A DNA stretch of 64,000 bases, taken from assembly GCA_029204225.1 (NCBI GenBank), contig CM055097.1, positions 53,497,592 to 53,561,591 of the forward strand. Reading direction: 5' to 3'. Under the pieces are notes generated by a model. The model ran no database searches, was not told where the DNA came from, and worked only from the letters and a program-made list of their open reading frames with translations. The translations under genes were made by a program, and so were the position numbers. The stretch is from Diphasiastrum complanatum (lineage: Eukaryota; Streptophyta; Lycopodiopsida; Lycopodiales; Lycopodiaceae). Positions 24,341 to 36,884 of this stretch are shown here, piece by piece (the stretch's first letter is position 1; each line of letters opens with the position of its first letter).

Positions 24341-25233
24341 CCAGGGATTCCAAGGGAGAAATAAAGTCGCCAACTGTCCAAAAAGTGAGCTCGCACATGG
24401 AAAGGAGAATACTTTGAATAGATTTGAATAGAGGATGGTGAGAAATGGAAAAGAAGAAAGAAGAACGGATGAACTCAAGGAAATAGGAGTGAGATGAGTT
24501 ATCGCAATGTTCCATATCTACATTAATTTCAGTTCTGGCGGATTAGCAATGTCCACAAATGGTTGATTTTATTCTGTATCCATATTCTTTCTTGAGCTGC
24601 ATCTTGCAAGACCTTGTGGCCCATTTGTTCTACTGCAGGGGTCTGTCCATGCTGTTCTAACTCTTTGTTGAGATTGATATTGCAGGGGGGGTGGGATCTC
24701 TTCTTGTGGACAACAGTTTGGAAATTAGTGGAGGGAGGGATGTCTAAAGTTTCAGCAAAGAATAGGAGGGAAGAGTAAAGCAAGTAGAGCAAAAACTAGG
24801 TAAAGGGCCAAATAGAATGGATTGTTCAAAAAAGCCATCTCCATTAAAAATATTGATTTTGAACTTGGTCAATCCTTTCAACATAAACCTACATCATTGC
24901 AAGCAAAAGTGCCAAGTGCATCTAATAGAATACATCAAGAGTAGTCAATGCACTAAATAAAAATATATATAGTATGCTCACTGATTTTTAAGCTAAAATA
25001 GTGAATATTAGTTGAAAACTATTAAAAATACTATAAAAAATCGAAAACTTTTGTAGTTACGGCTATGAAAAAAGTCCACGGCGCTGATCTTTAGGGTGAA
25101 AATAATCAAGAACATGAGAAACCACTTACTTGGAAATCAATTCCACCATCTGGAAGAAAAAGCAAAGAGCTATTATCAAAAAGCTGCAAAAAAACAAAGA
25201 AACGTCTCAACCTTTTAATTGATGTAAGGCCAT
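24341..25233. other. unassigned DNA between related LTRs
   Basis: No coding domain was recognised. It may be internal sequence of a short, non-coding LTR element bounded by the LTRs at 23851-24340 and 25246 onward. Confidence 0.35.
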
Positions 25234-26230
25234 GCTCTGATACCACTATAAAGATCGCCAAGAGCAAATTCACAAGATCATGTTGCATCATATGCCTAAA
25301 GGAGTGTTATAGAGCCCAAGCACTCAATCAAGTAAAAACTGAAAGTCAAACCCCAATCAGCTTGACCTCGAGCCACAATGACTGAATATAGGAGAGAGAA
25401 ACTTCTAGCATCTAGATCTGAAAATCTGAATCCGGAAGTGGAGGATGATGAGTTCCTATAGGTATATACAGACCCTTAGTATTACGATCGCCAAGTGAAA
25501 ATCTCCTTAGATCTTGTTACATGCAACCAAAAGGACACCTAATGAGCAAAACCACCCAACCAACAGGAAATGGTTGTCAAAACCCTAACCACTTCACCCC
25601 CAAGCCAAGGTGATTGAATGCAAGAGAGGAGAGGATCCTGGCTTCTAAAATCAGAAAATACAATGAGGAGATGGGCAAGTTCCTACAGGATAAATACTCT
25701 CCAAAAACTAGAGAATAGTCTCTCTTGGCTCCCCATAATCCTATCAAAAGCATTTGATCTCATATTCTTGCATAAAAGATGGCAATCATCATACAAAAGC
25801 TCCATAGGTCCAATTAAAGCACATGGGCCCTCATAAAATTATTAATTACATTATTGGCCAAGCCTGGAATGACATGGCATAAGTAATAACCTTATACACT
25901 AGAGTACTGTCTATCCATGTCATGAATTATTCCGAATTCCACATATTGGACATGGATGTAACACATGGGGCCTAAGAATATTCTTTTCAAGACCTTTATC
26001 TTTTACTAAATTCTCATTCAATTGCTTTTTTCTCCTCAACATGCATAAAAGATGTCAATCACCATGCACTATTCCACGTGCTAATTGGAGTGTCTGTGCC
26101 CTCACAAACCTATTAATTACATTTTTGGCCTAGTTCGGAATGAGACGTAACTAATAAACTATATACTAGAGTATCGAATATCTACTTCAAGGAATATTCT
26201 GAATCCTCTGAATTGAACATGGACATAACA
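25234..26230 (-). repeat. cluster of related LTR copies with a second PBS
   Basis: A PBS (minus TGGTATCAGAGC) lies at 25234-25245, followed by a partial LTR (25246-25477), a longer LTR (25478-25963) and an LTR fragment (about 26030-26230). Shared blocks with the LTR at 23851-24340 include 'CCACCCAACCAA', 'CTTCACCCCCAAG', 'GGCCCTCA', 'ATTAATTACATT' and the outer end 'CATGGA-TAACA'. All have the same orientation. Unequal recombination or repeated insertion of one family would give this head-to-tail array. Confidence 0.6.
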
Positions 26231-26483
26231 CTATGATGCCTCAATTGATTTTGAGTAGTAAGTTAAATTGATCTTCTGAATAGCAGACCAAGCGCTTATC
26301 AACATAAATTGTTCTGAGAGCTACATGAAATTTTGCCGCAAATCTTTATTCATTTACAAAACTAATGGCTAGTCTGAACTCTGGTATATCTACCAGATGG
26401 AACTGGGTAACAAAGTTGCATAGTCTATGTCAATCCCTCAACATACATCCAATATCAATTTGTATGCACATCTTTCTCTAACA

Positions 26484-26831
26484 TGGTATCAAAGCATGCA
26501 TACTGCTCAACATCAAGAACCCTAACAATCTATCCAACTTTTTTTCTTCTTCTTAGATTGAGAAAGGCAAACAATTATATTTCATTTATTGTTTATACTT
26601 GTCATTAATATCCACACAGGGATTCCTCCAACAATAAAATGCCTATCATAGACAAATTACATGGAGCTAACTACCATATGCGGAGATTCAAGATAAAAGT
26701 CATTTTACTAGCTAAGGAATTATAGAAAGTCATGGAAGGAACAAAGGAACTATTGGAAAGGGCATGGAAATCAGTAAACTATAAATGGAAAGACTATGTG
26801 TTTGTGATTTCTTTCATGGCAATGGATTCAT
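26484..26831 (+). pseudogene. copia-type element start: PBS and truncated gag
   Basis: A PBS variant TGGTATCAAAGC at 26484-26495 follows an LTR-like end (TCTAACA). At 26637 an ATG opens a frame reading 'MPIIDKLHGANYHMRRFKIK', then 'LLAKEL' and a stop, then 'KVMEGTKELLERAWKS'. This matches the copia gag N-terminus, where 'KL.G.NY..W...M...L' is followed by 'L...V.G'. The invariant Trp of 'NY..W' is changed to Arg. The frame ends at a TAG at 26829-26831. No further pol sequence follows. Confidence 0.65.
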
Positions 26832-27359
26832 AGGGTAGTGCATCCATGACAACGAACATTGCTTTGTATTTAAGATTTTCCACCAACATTGTGTTGATTT
26901 AGTGAACATGATGATGTTGTATGCTTTTATCACATCATCCATGTAAAGGGACAACTATGGCAATACATGTGTATGTACAAAGGTGAAAAAAAAATGCTAT
27001 CGACTAAATTAACATGTGATTAGTATGTGGATTTTCATGTTATAAAAAATATTGTTATGCCCATGTATGTTGTTTGAAAAATAAATTTATCTTTTACCTT
27101 TTTCTAAATCAATGTTTAGGAACTCATGACAATTGCAAGACATATCGGACTATAGTAATTAGAAAAGATTTCAAGGAGTTATATTTCCATGGCTTCATGG
27201 CAAATGAAGTGCAAGCCGATTGGAGGGCCATTCTTGTGGCCTAAAATGGAGAATATGAAAATATATTGCATTGTCAAAAGCCATCACATATTCTCCAATG
27301 GGAGAAACGTTGTCAAATCCACACAAGTGAATATGTGTTTAAGCAATAGTAAGACATAC

Positions 27360-27480
27360 ATAAAAACGTTTGATGCAAGTGGAAGAATGCAGCAATGGTA
27401 GATGAAGTTTTTTCACACTTTAGGTTTGTTTGAGCATGGTGGATGAAGGGAACCATGGTATATTCAATTTAGTAGCAACA
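27360..27480 (+). repeat. repeat copy 1 (partner at about 29625-29750)
   Basis: The blocks near 27375-27480 and 29625-29750 align: GCAAGTG.A.GAATGCA, AACA/AATGGTAGATGAAG, then TTTGTT.GAGCATGGTGG, then CCATGG. They are diverged copies of one repeat in the same orientation, about 2.25 kb apart. Since the second copy lies just upstream of a SWIM-finger remnant, both may come from a MULE-like transposon; that link is inference. Confidence 0.45.
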
Positions 27481-28225
27481 AATTGTTGGTTGAGTTGTAT
27501 GCACACTAGAGCCATCTTTTGGTTGGGATAAGCCTCATTGTTTTGGTATGTATTTGTAATTTTTCACCTAAACTAGGGAGTAGCATATTGTGCACCATGA
27601 CTAGCATGCCAGTGATGGTGCACACACTAGCCAAAGGTGGTGGTGGGTGCTCCTCCATTTCCCCCTCTGCTCTGCCATCTCTCCATGCCCTTCCATCATT
27701 GGATGTAAGGGCACCAACACTGCCACAATAGTGGTAGTGCGAAATACGATGCTCCCTAAACTAGTACGGTCGTATCCATTTGTTGAGCACTTAGTGGGTC
27801 CTGCCACTAAACACTATATAGTTAGGGCTGACTAATAACTGTGATGACGCAAACATCCTTCATGCATAAGCCCAACCAAGTGAGCACAATTTACATATTA
27901 GTATAACTTGTAGACTAAGAATAAAAGGACTTGGGGAGTTAGTTTAGAATAAAACAATGTTAAGGCCCCAAAGTCAAGTTATCAGGTTCCAAGTTTAGAG
28001 GGAATCACATGAATCATATGTCCCTTTCTAGTCGAAAAGAAATGACATGATTCATATGAAGGTTGTCAACTAGAACCCCTAAATGTCAATTGAAGGGCTC
28101 GGATTAGAATCCTTGCCATTTAATAGTAGCCAATCAGAGTGAAGGAGTCTCACTTCTCAAATCTATAAAAGGGGGCCATTTTCTTTGTATTGTATCATCT
28201 CTCTTTCATTAGTAACTTTTCTTGG

Positions 28226-28593
<368 letters not shown>

Positions 28594-28599
28594 ATCCCC

Positions 28600-30000
28600 C
28601 TCGCTGCTACATCACCCGTCTCCTTCCCTCGCTACCTCACCCGCCCCCTCCCTCGCTACTACCTCACTCCTTGTTGTTCTGTATTCTGATTATGCAATGA
28701 TATACTTCATTGAGACAACTTAGTGAGGATACACACTTAGCGCCTGGCTACATATTAGCAGGTTGCTGGATTTCTACCTTTCTACACTCACTTCAAAGGT
28801 ATCTTCATTACATTTGCATACCATCATTTCATATGCTTGATAATCACTCTTCCATAATGGAAGACTTGTGATTGTTTGCCTCATGCAATCATTGTCCTCT
28901 TCACAATTTATTATGGTTGATTCTTTAAATATACTTATGCCATAGTGTTCATCACACACAAGGATCGTTGGATATAAATACACTTTGATAATGGACAATA
29001 ACTCATAATTACTATAAACATGTTATAACAACTATGGTATATTGGACGCTTATTGACAACGTTCTACCACTTTTTTCTTGATCCACAAAAAGATGTATAT
29101 GGTTTCTTGCAAAAGTAGAAACAATGTTATAACCATTTAGTTGACTATACTATTTTAATTTGATTCAATGACTATAGATGCGTATTAATACTAAGTGAGA
29201 GATAGCTAATGCTCGGTACTCTACTAATCACGACTCTTGGTTCTTTTCACACTCCATTACTAGTTTTCTCAATCTTTTCATTACACAAATGGTATTAAGA
29301 ATACATCTCATTTTGATTTTATTTTTTTTAGTAAACAATAGCATTTTGGATAAGAAACACTCACCACCTAATGCGTAATTGTAAAGCACTACGAGGATGT
29401 TGTTATCATATGTATTGAAATTACGCAAACATCGTGAACTTGACAAAAATAATGGTTATGAGTAGGTGGGCGATTCAAAGTAGTTGGTATGGCATGGATT
29501 TTCCCTAACTACTTACCATAACTTAAAGACATTCATGTTTGTACATGAGGTCTAAGAGGTTAGAATGGTAGTTATGAAACAAAGTCTTCAAGTACACAGC
29601 ACTCAAAATGTATTCAAGCAATATCAAGATGAACACAAGAATATATGTCGCAAGTGAATGAATGCAACAACAACAGATGAAGCTTTGTCACAATTCAGAT
29701 TCATTAGAGCATGGTGGGCCATGGAAACCATGCTCATCAATTGTTTGTGGACAACTAGAACTCCCTTCCATATGACCAGTACAAAAGGGGACAAACTTGT
29801 TATGTGAGGAGAAGGCAATGTTAGAACGAGCTGGATTTGTTCTACAAATCCATCTTCTAGAAAGCTGTCAAAGAAGGACCCGCATTTGAATAGGAACATC
29901 CAATGAGGCTTCAAAGAAAATAGATCTGGAAGTTAAGATTTTATCGATGAAAGTGTTGAAACGTTTTTAGCACGAGATGTTCTCATTGAAAACATAAAAT
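28600..30000. other. unassigned DNA including repeat copy 2
   Basis: Holds the second copy of the repeat described at 27360-27480 (about 29625-29750). Otherwise no domain was recognised. Confidence 0.35.
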
Positions 30001-30150
30001 TTAGTTAAGCAAGGTGAAGGTTATGATGTACATATCTTTGAGAATCCTTCTTGTTCATGTCAAGATTTTCAATGGTGAGAAAGAATGGCAAAATCTTACC
30101 TTGCATGCAAGCATATTTACTACATTCTATTACACGTGCTAGGACTAGAC
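30001..30150 (+). pseudogene. SWIM zinc-finger remnant, probably from a MULE/FAR1-type transposase
   Basis: The frame reads 'LVKQGEGYDVHIFENPSCSC', then 'QDFQW', a TGA, 'ERMAKSYLACKHIYYILLHV' and 'LGLD'. CxC, a spacer, then CxH, followed by a hydrophobic 'IYYILLHVLGL' helix, is the SWIM zinc-finger pattern of Mutator-like transposases and FAR1/FHY3 proteins. Only about 50 codons remain, with one stop. No catalytic DDE region or terminal repeat was found nearby. Confidence 0.7.
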
Positions 30151-31289
30151 ATTAACCACAATATGTGTATGCACCAATCTCAACTTACGAAGATTGAGCT
30201 ATTCCAAATATTGTCTAGTAGACATACATATCGATGTGAGTGATGTGACTATAAGATTTATGAGATTGATCTACATAGTTTTGATATTTCAACTTCAAAA
30301 TCAACAAGACTTTGTTTTATTTGCTTATCTCCCATCATTTTTGGTTTTGTTTCAACAATCATAGTACTTATTTTTTCGTTTTGTTTATGCATCATATTGA
30401 TGTTCGTTGTTAAAAAAATTACAATATCATTATCTTATTGTTTATGAAAATCCTCTTGATTATGTTTGCTATAACACTTTACATTACTTAATGTGTCAAA
30501 CAATTGACTTTAAAACTACTTTCACTAATTCAATGTGTATGCACTCTCTATTTTAATCATCAATAGATTAATTTGTTCCTAACACTCTTTTCCATCACAG
30601 AAAATTGCAAACAAGCTAAAATGACACTCATATCGAGTTAATGATCAATACTTATCGTGCATTACTAGTCAATGGGTCATGACTAGTAAAGTTAATGAGT
30701 GATTGAGAGGAGGAGAATAGCGACGATGATGTGTAATGGATCTGCTTATGTTTAAAGAGACTAAGAGACTCTCTTCTCTTTGACACGGTTTCTTTTTTAC
30801 TGTACTTTGTATAAAGTTCTTGATCTATGCTTAATCTTTTCGAGGAATGAGTTCTTGTCTATGGTTACCCTTTTGAGGAATGAGTTCTTAACCTTTTAAT
30901 GCTGCTCATGGTAGATTAGAAGAGGCATGGTGGTTTAATTTGAAACTTTTTTGTGGTATGTGGTGCAATTGCAATGTCAAGAAAAAACATGTTGACATCG
31001 ATGACTATATTTGGCATTTGTGGCCCATGCCAATATCTTGAAAAATTACGTATAATTGCAAAACAACTATCTTGGGTAGCTTGACATTTATTCTTACACA
31101 TGCTTTTCTAGTCAAAATTTACGGTTACTTATTCCATAGTTGTTAGAGAACAAGAACATATTTTAGAAAGAGAAAAATGAAAGTACCCCATGTCATGTCA
31201 TCTTATTTTTTCTAATAAAATGAGAATTCAATTAATGGTTTGAAAATGTAACCGAATCAAAGAATTCTTAATTACATTGGAATATCATC

Positions 31290-31361
<72 letters not shown>

Positions 31362-33584
31362 TGCCAATACACCTACTCGTTCAAGATTATATTATAATCA
31401 CACCATCAAAATAAAAGAGTATATATATAGAGAAAATGTGCACACAAAGGAGAGAGAGAAAGATAGATATTAGAAAAAAAATTAAAAAGTGCAATGGTGA
31501 AAAGCTCGCTCATAAAAGACAAGAAGGGCTTGGCCAAGCTCGATCGAGGCCCATCCCGAGCCATTATATGTTTATGACGAGCCAACAAAACACACAATGT
31601 CATGCATAACGTGTGTCAGTATAATCAAAAAAAAAAATTGGACCTAATTTTCAAAATTTTCTCAATGATTCCATCCACGAGGGCACATATTTTCAACATT
31701 CCATTTGTGAGAGATACATCACAAATCAGTACTTACAGGCAAGTAAAATGCATTGACCAACATTCACAAATTCCTACAAATTCAAACACCAATCTATTCG
31801 ATGCATTTCAAATCCTCTCTTTTTCACTAAAAAATAAGCATGGTTGCCCTCACAATGACTACTGCTCTAAAACATGTTAAAATGAAACTATTGCAATTAG
31901 AATCTTATCATCTAATGCATGCAGCCATCAACAAATATTCATGAAGAATTTTAGGTGGAGATGATAAGAGAATGAGACACACACACTTATGTTACTAGAG
32001 ACTTCATTCTCCTCAAAATTGACAATGAAAACATAATTGGTAGCACATCGCATCGTGCGTGAAGGCAAATGCATCTTTATTCTCTCTCTCATTAATCAAG
32101 AACACAACGTAGGGAGGATGAAGTATTTAAACCTCACGACTTTAGACAATATGATAGGGTTATGGAGTTTGGGAGTTATATGTAGGCTTGTGAAGTCTAA
32201 ATGAATTATTTTTCCACGATTCATCTAGTTTCACTAATTAATTGTATCTCTATAATTTGTCTTCCATTTGTATGATTTGCACTTCTCAAATAGGAAAAGA
32301 GTGTTGTGTCTTTTTTTTTTTTTTTGGATATCTCAAACATGGGAGGCATATGATGCTAGTATCATAAATATTTCCTATTTGTTTTCACTATTGTTTTCAA
32401 CAAAATGGGTCACAACATCAAGTTACAAAGAGATGTGCTTTGAATTCAATGAATTCTCATTATTGGCATTTCTTGGTTTTGATACTTAGTAGCAACATAT
32501 GGCTCAAACATTGACTCTCATAGATAGAGTTTCCAAATGACTTCCAAGAAGGGAAATGATGGTCACTATTGAATGTGAGGGCCCATGTGCTTACAATGAC
32601 ATGGTTGCACATTTACATGGATGATGACCTTCAATGCTACATTGGTGTTGACTCACACACACATTTTCAACTTAAAATGGATTGTTGTTGTTCAATCCAA
32701 TATTGTACTTGTTTTAGTGTCATATGTCCAAGTGGGAGTAAATGATTTCTCACTTTGAATGAGGGTGCATGCATGGCTCCACCCTCATCTTACAATGGAT
32801 AAGCCTTCGGGATGTTGGAGAGATCATGATGACATCTCCATCATTACATGTGAGCCCTTCTCCAACGACGAAGAAGCCTACGATGATGGAGAGATCATGA
32901 CAACATCTTCACCACTACACAAGGGTGGGCCCTCGAGGGTGTCATTAGGGTCACCCTTATCTAACAAAAGAGAGGTATGGTTGCCAACATGAGTCGTTAT
33001 AGGTGTGGTTGCCTACACCCTCAGCCTCCCATCTAAGGAACACGGAGCCGTTTGGCTTCAGTGCATCCTCAATCCCATGTTTTTTTTTTTGAAATTGGCT
33101 GCCCGAGTAGCCAAAAGATTATCTCATAAGCATTTCTATGGGATTCCTGGAGGGCGATATATAGGCAAACATGACTACAGACTCGCATGTGTGGGTGCTT
33201 GGCCGTGGCTCCCGTTGCCCGGCACCCGTCCCGCTCTGCCCAGTGCCACCTGGGAGCTGCCCAACGCCCATCGGCTCTGCCCATCACCACCTAGGAGCTA
33301 ACCGGTGCCCATTGCTAGCCACCCCATGCACGCCTGGCCGCCTGTGCCCTCAAAAATCGACATCCCTACCGGCTCGAAAATTGGGGCCATGTGGCGCCCA
33401 ACCACTGGGCTGGGGCCAAACGCCAAGCACGTGTGGCCCCATGCCTTGGAGCGTTAGGGCACCCTCAGTCAATACAAAAAATCTGCTCTGTAGTCTAAGT
33501 CCAAGTGCTAGTAGATGAGAAAGAAGCTACACACTCTAGTTTCTCGCCATAGTTGGATCATCTTTGTAAAGAACCTCAATAATA
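30151..33584. other. unassigned DNA with a (GA)n tract
   Basis: A perfect (AG)n microsatellite lies at 31293-31359. The stretch 33190-33440 is unusually GC- and Pro-codon-rich (CCCGGCACCCG-like) but not recognisable. Otherwise nothing is assigned. Confidence 0.4.
31293..31359. repeat. (GA)n microsatellite
   Basis: A perfect AG dinucleotide run of about 67 bp. Confidence 0.97.
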
Positions 33585-33603
33585 TTTTAGGGTTTAGGGT
33601 TTA
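33585..33603 (+). promoter_or_regulatory. double telo-box (TTTAGGG/AAACCCTAA) upstream of the RSM22-like gene
   Basis: The sequence TTTTAGGGTTTAGGGTTTA lies about 205 bp upstream of the ATG at 33808. Telo-boxes (AAACCCTAA) are known in plant promoters of genes for the translation machinery, so its place before a mitochondrial ribosome assembly gene fits. It could also be a short interstitial telomeric repeat with no function. Confidence 0.5.
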
Positions 33604-33807
33604 AGAGTTTAGCATGCAATGCTAGAGAGTTCATCCAAGAACGCCAATGGAGAGGAGATCATCCAAGAATGGAAGAACTGCTCTATTCAGCCAGCGAGAG
33701 CAGATTCGCTCTTGCTCTGCTTGATCTGGAGCAGTGGCCGTCGCTTATGTAGCTAGGGCACATATTCTGTAGCTGTCGGTATTCGAGGGAGAGAGCTAGA
33801 GCGAGAA

Positions 33808-36552
33808 ATGGCTGCAGAACTGAGACAGAAGGTCCTCTCTTCCAAAGTTCTTAGGAAGATTGCAAAGCAATCTGAGGGTCTTTTCCGTCTACCTGAGAGT
33901 CTTCGATCAGCTATCGCGGCCTTCATAGCAGGTGCCCATCATGCATACTCTTACTTTTCTGTGTGTTGTTGATAGTATCACTGCGGCTGGCCTGCAAGAG
34001 TATGGCAATGTTTTCGACACTTACCTTTTTATTTGAGATTTCTTTCTCCAATTCAACAAGCCAATTCTTGATGTGGACGAGGCAGGACTCTGAAGTTGTA
34101 GGGCTCTGCCGTACTTGCTGCGTTTGAGGGCCGTCGACCAATCTAAAATCAGAAAATTATCACTTTTTTATGCAATTTTAGACGTAGAGCATGGACAATT
34201 TGATATAAAACCCCCTTGGTAAACAACATTAGAAGTGCACTTGCATATCAACAAAAGATTAGATGATCGTGCTTTCATTACTGCATGCAAAAGCAAGCAG
34301 GATCGAGGTCTAGTGAACAAGCATGCTTGAAAGCTAACTCTAATTAGATAGCCCAAGCAGAAGAAATAAAAAACAAAAACAAGAGACTAGATCTCAACCC
34401 TTGGGAAGATATGTAGCAACCAATTCTCTCTCTCTAGCCCCTTCTCTAAGCTCATTCCAAGTGCTCCACAAGCAACAGTTGAAGAAAGAGTGTTAGTCCA
34501 CACCCTACTTCCCTAAGATGTACGTTTTGGAACACTGTTCTGTTCAAATTTCAAAATGTAGTGCACTCGTAGAAGTATCGCATTTTGGAATGTTTCCGAA
34601 TTGAGGGTCGTTTTGGAGAAAAATGATGTTAATTTTTTTTCCTTCTGGGTTCTTTTAGGTGTCTTAAGGGGAAAAAAAAACTTCTAGGGTTAAAAAAAAC
34701 AATAACAGGTTACCATAATAACTGATGTTGTGGAATCATAGAAGCATCCCATTCCAGACTGATTTTTTATACACGAAAACAATGTACACTTCCAAAAACT
34801 AAGCACTCGGTACTGTAAGTTTTAAAAATTCCAAAGTTGAACTAAGTCACATCGTTCTGGAACAGTGAATCACAATCTTGTTTAGCAACCTTTTCGTAAT
34901 GTCACAAGTACTGCAAAATCCAAATTTCCAGTCTGATTGAGAGTGACCAAAGAGCAAAAGGACAAAAAGAAGAGTAGGTTGAATACTTCAAGTGGTGAGG
35001 ATCCACAACTGTTAGGTTTCAAATTTTATGCTTTCTCTGACAATCAACATTCTCTACCCACCAACCTCAACATGAGCACAGGACCTCAACCAACTGCTCA
35101 GCCCCGTCACCAAAAATAATCTCCAAGTCCTATTCTCTCAAACTTGAGTCCAGTCAGTTCGCTGCGATGACCCACTGTGTGAACTCAAGACTGGCTGCCA
35201 TTTGGCACGATGCGGTTCAAATTTGAAGCTACCGCTCTAACATGACAAAGTGGTAGGCAAAGAGTGGGGGTGTGATCAGAGGTCAAAGAACTAAAGGCCG
35301 GAGAATTGGAGGAAGATTCAAGAGAAACTTGCAATGCTGCATGTACGTGCATATAAATAAACTCTCTGGACTCAACATTGCTAGCTTTAGAGGCATCCAC
35401 TCCTATGAGAAATATAGTGCCCAAAGGACATGATATTAGTCCACCTATTAGATAAATAGAACAACGATATGTGGCCCATGCTTGTTGTATATGGCCGAGC
35501 TCTCTTGTGAGGCATGCATGCTCTTCTCTCAAATGGCGAGTATGCAGAGCCTTGTGTGTGGGGACTGACTCCCCTGGAATGCATTCTTGTAGATGATAAT
35601 GCCATTTGCGTGCACTTGAACCTACAATAACCACTATCCTCCAAACAAAGTGAAGAAAAAATGGTGAAAAAAGTTTCAAAAAGGTGTTTTGCTTGCAAAT
35701 CTCCACAAACTCTCTTCTCTTTTCTCTGTGCTACAATCACCTTCTATAAATCACAACCTTCACATAGAATACTGACACATCCTATTTGGCCTCCTATTGC
35801 TCTCTTTACAAACTTTTTTTTCCTCCTAGTTAGTGTGCTCAACATTTGGGTTCCGCGGCTGGTCATAAAAAATTTAGGTTTTTTTTGTGCACGTTCCATT
35901 GTTGTTTTGGTGCAATATAGACTGCGCACCATGCAACTTTGGTTTTATGATACCGAAGTTGTTTTATTATTTACTTATGATGATTCAATATGGTGGTTGA
36001 GCTGCTAGAGTCACATTTTTATAGGCCAATTATCTGCCGATTGAAGTACATAGGTTTGATTTCAGTATTGTGCTATTTAAAAACTAAGCTTACAAATGAC
36101 AAGTTTTTTGTAGGTTGTATTTGTTTTAGTACGATCCATATTCAATCTTCAATTTTTTTTTGAATCCTAGTTTGGAAAAGAAAAAAAAGTGTGTTGATCT
36201 TGATATGCTTGAGACAACGTAGTTTAGAACCAAGGGACGCAAGTGGTTAACAATATCTAGGCTTCCGCTAACCAAGTTAGTAGTTAGCAGTTCCGCTTAG
36301 TCGAGACCTGGTATCCGTACCCTGCGTGTAAATTACCAGCAAATCACCATGGACTAGTAACCTAGCCAATATGTAATCTTGACAACAAATAACTACATTT
36401 TTCCAATTCACAAAGAGATAGCGACATAGCAACATATGATACAACCCATCAATCGATATTGCAACAGAACCTGTTCTGCTGCAATCTTGTTTCAGAATGA
36501 GAGCATTCCGGATAGTTCTGCTGTTCGGAACCTTTAATTTTTTTTTTTGGAA

Positions 36553-36590
<38 letters not shown>

Positions 36591-36707
36591 TATATATATT
36601 TATTTCTATAATATTAGACATGAGGGTCCGGGTCGGACGCGGCCTTCGCATCCGCGTCCGCGTCCGGCGAATCGGACGTGAGGTTGGATGCGTCCTATTT
36701 TTTTTTA

Positions 36708-36756
<49 letters not shown>

Positions 36757-36845
36757 GTATATAAAATATATGAAAAAAAAAGGTGGTCGTGTCCGGACGT
36801 GTCCCACGCCCAGCGTCCGGACGCGCGTCCGCGTTCGGACCCTTC

Positions 36846-36884
<39 letters not shown>

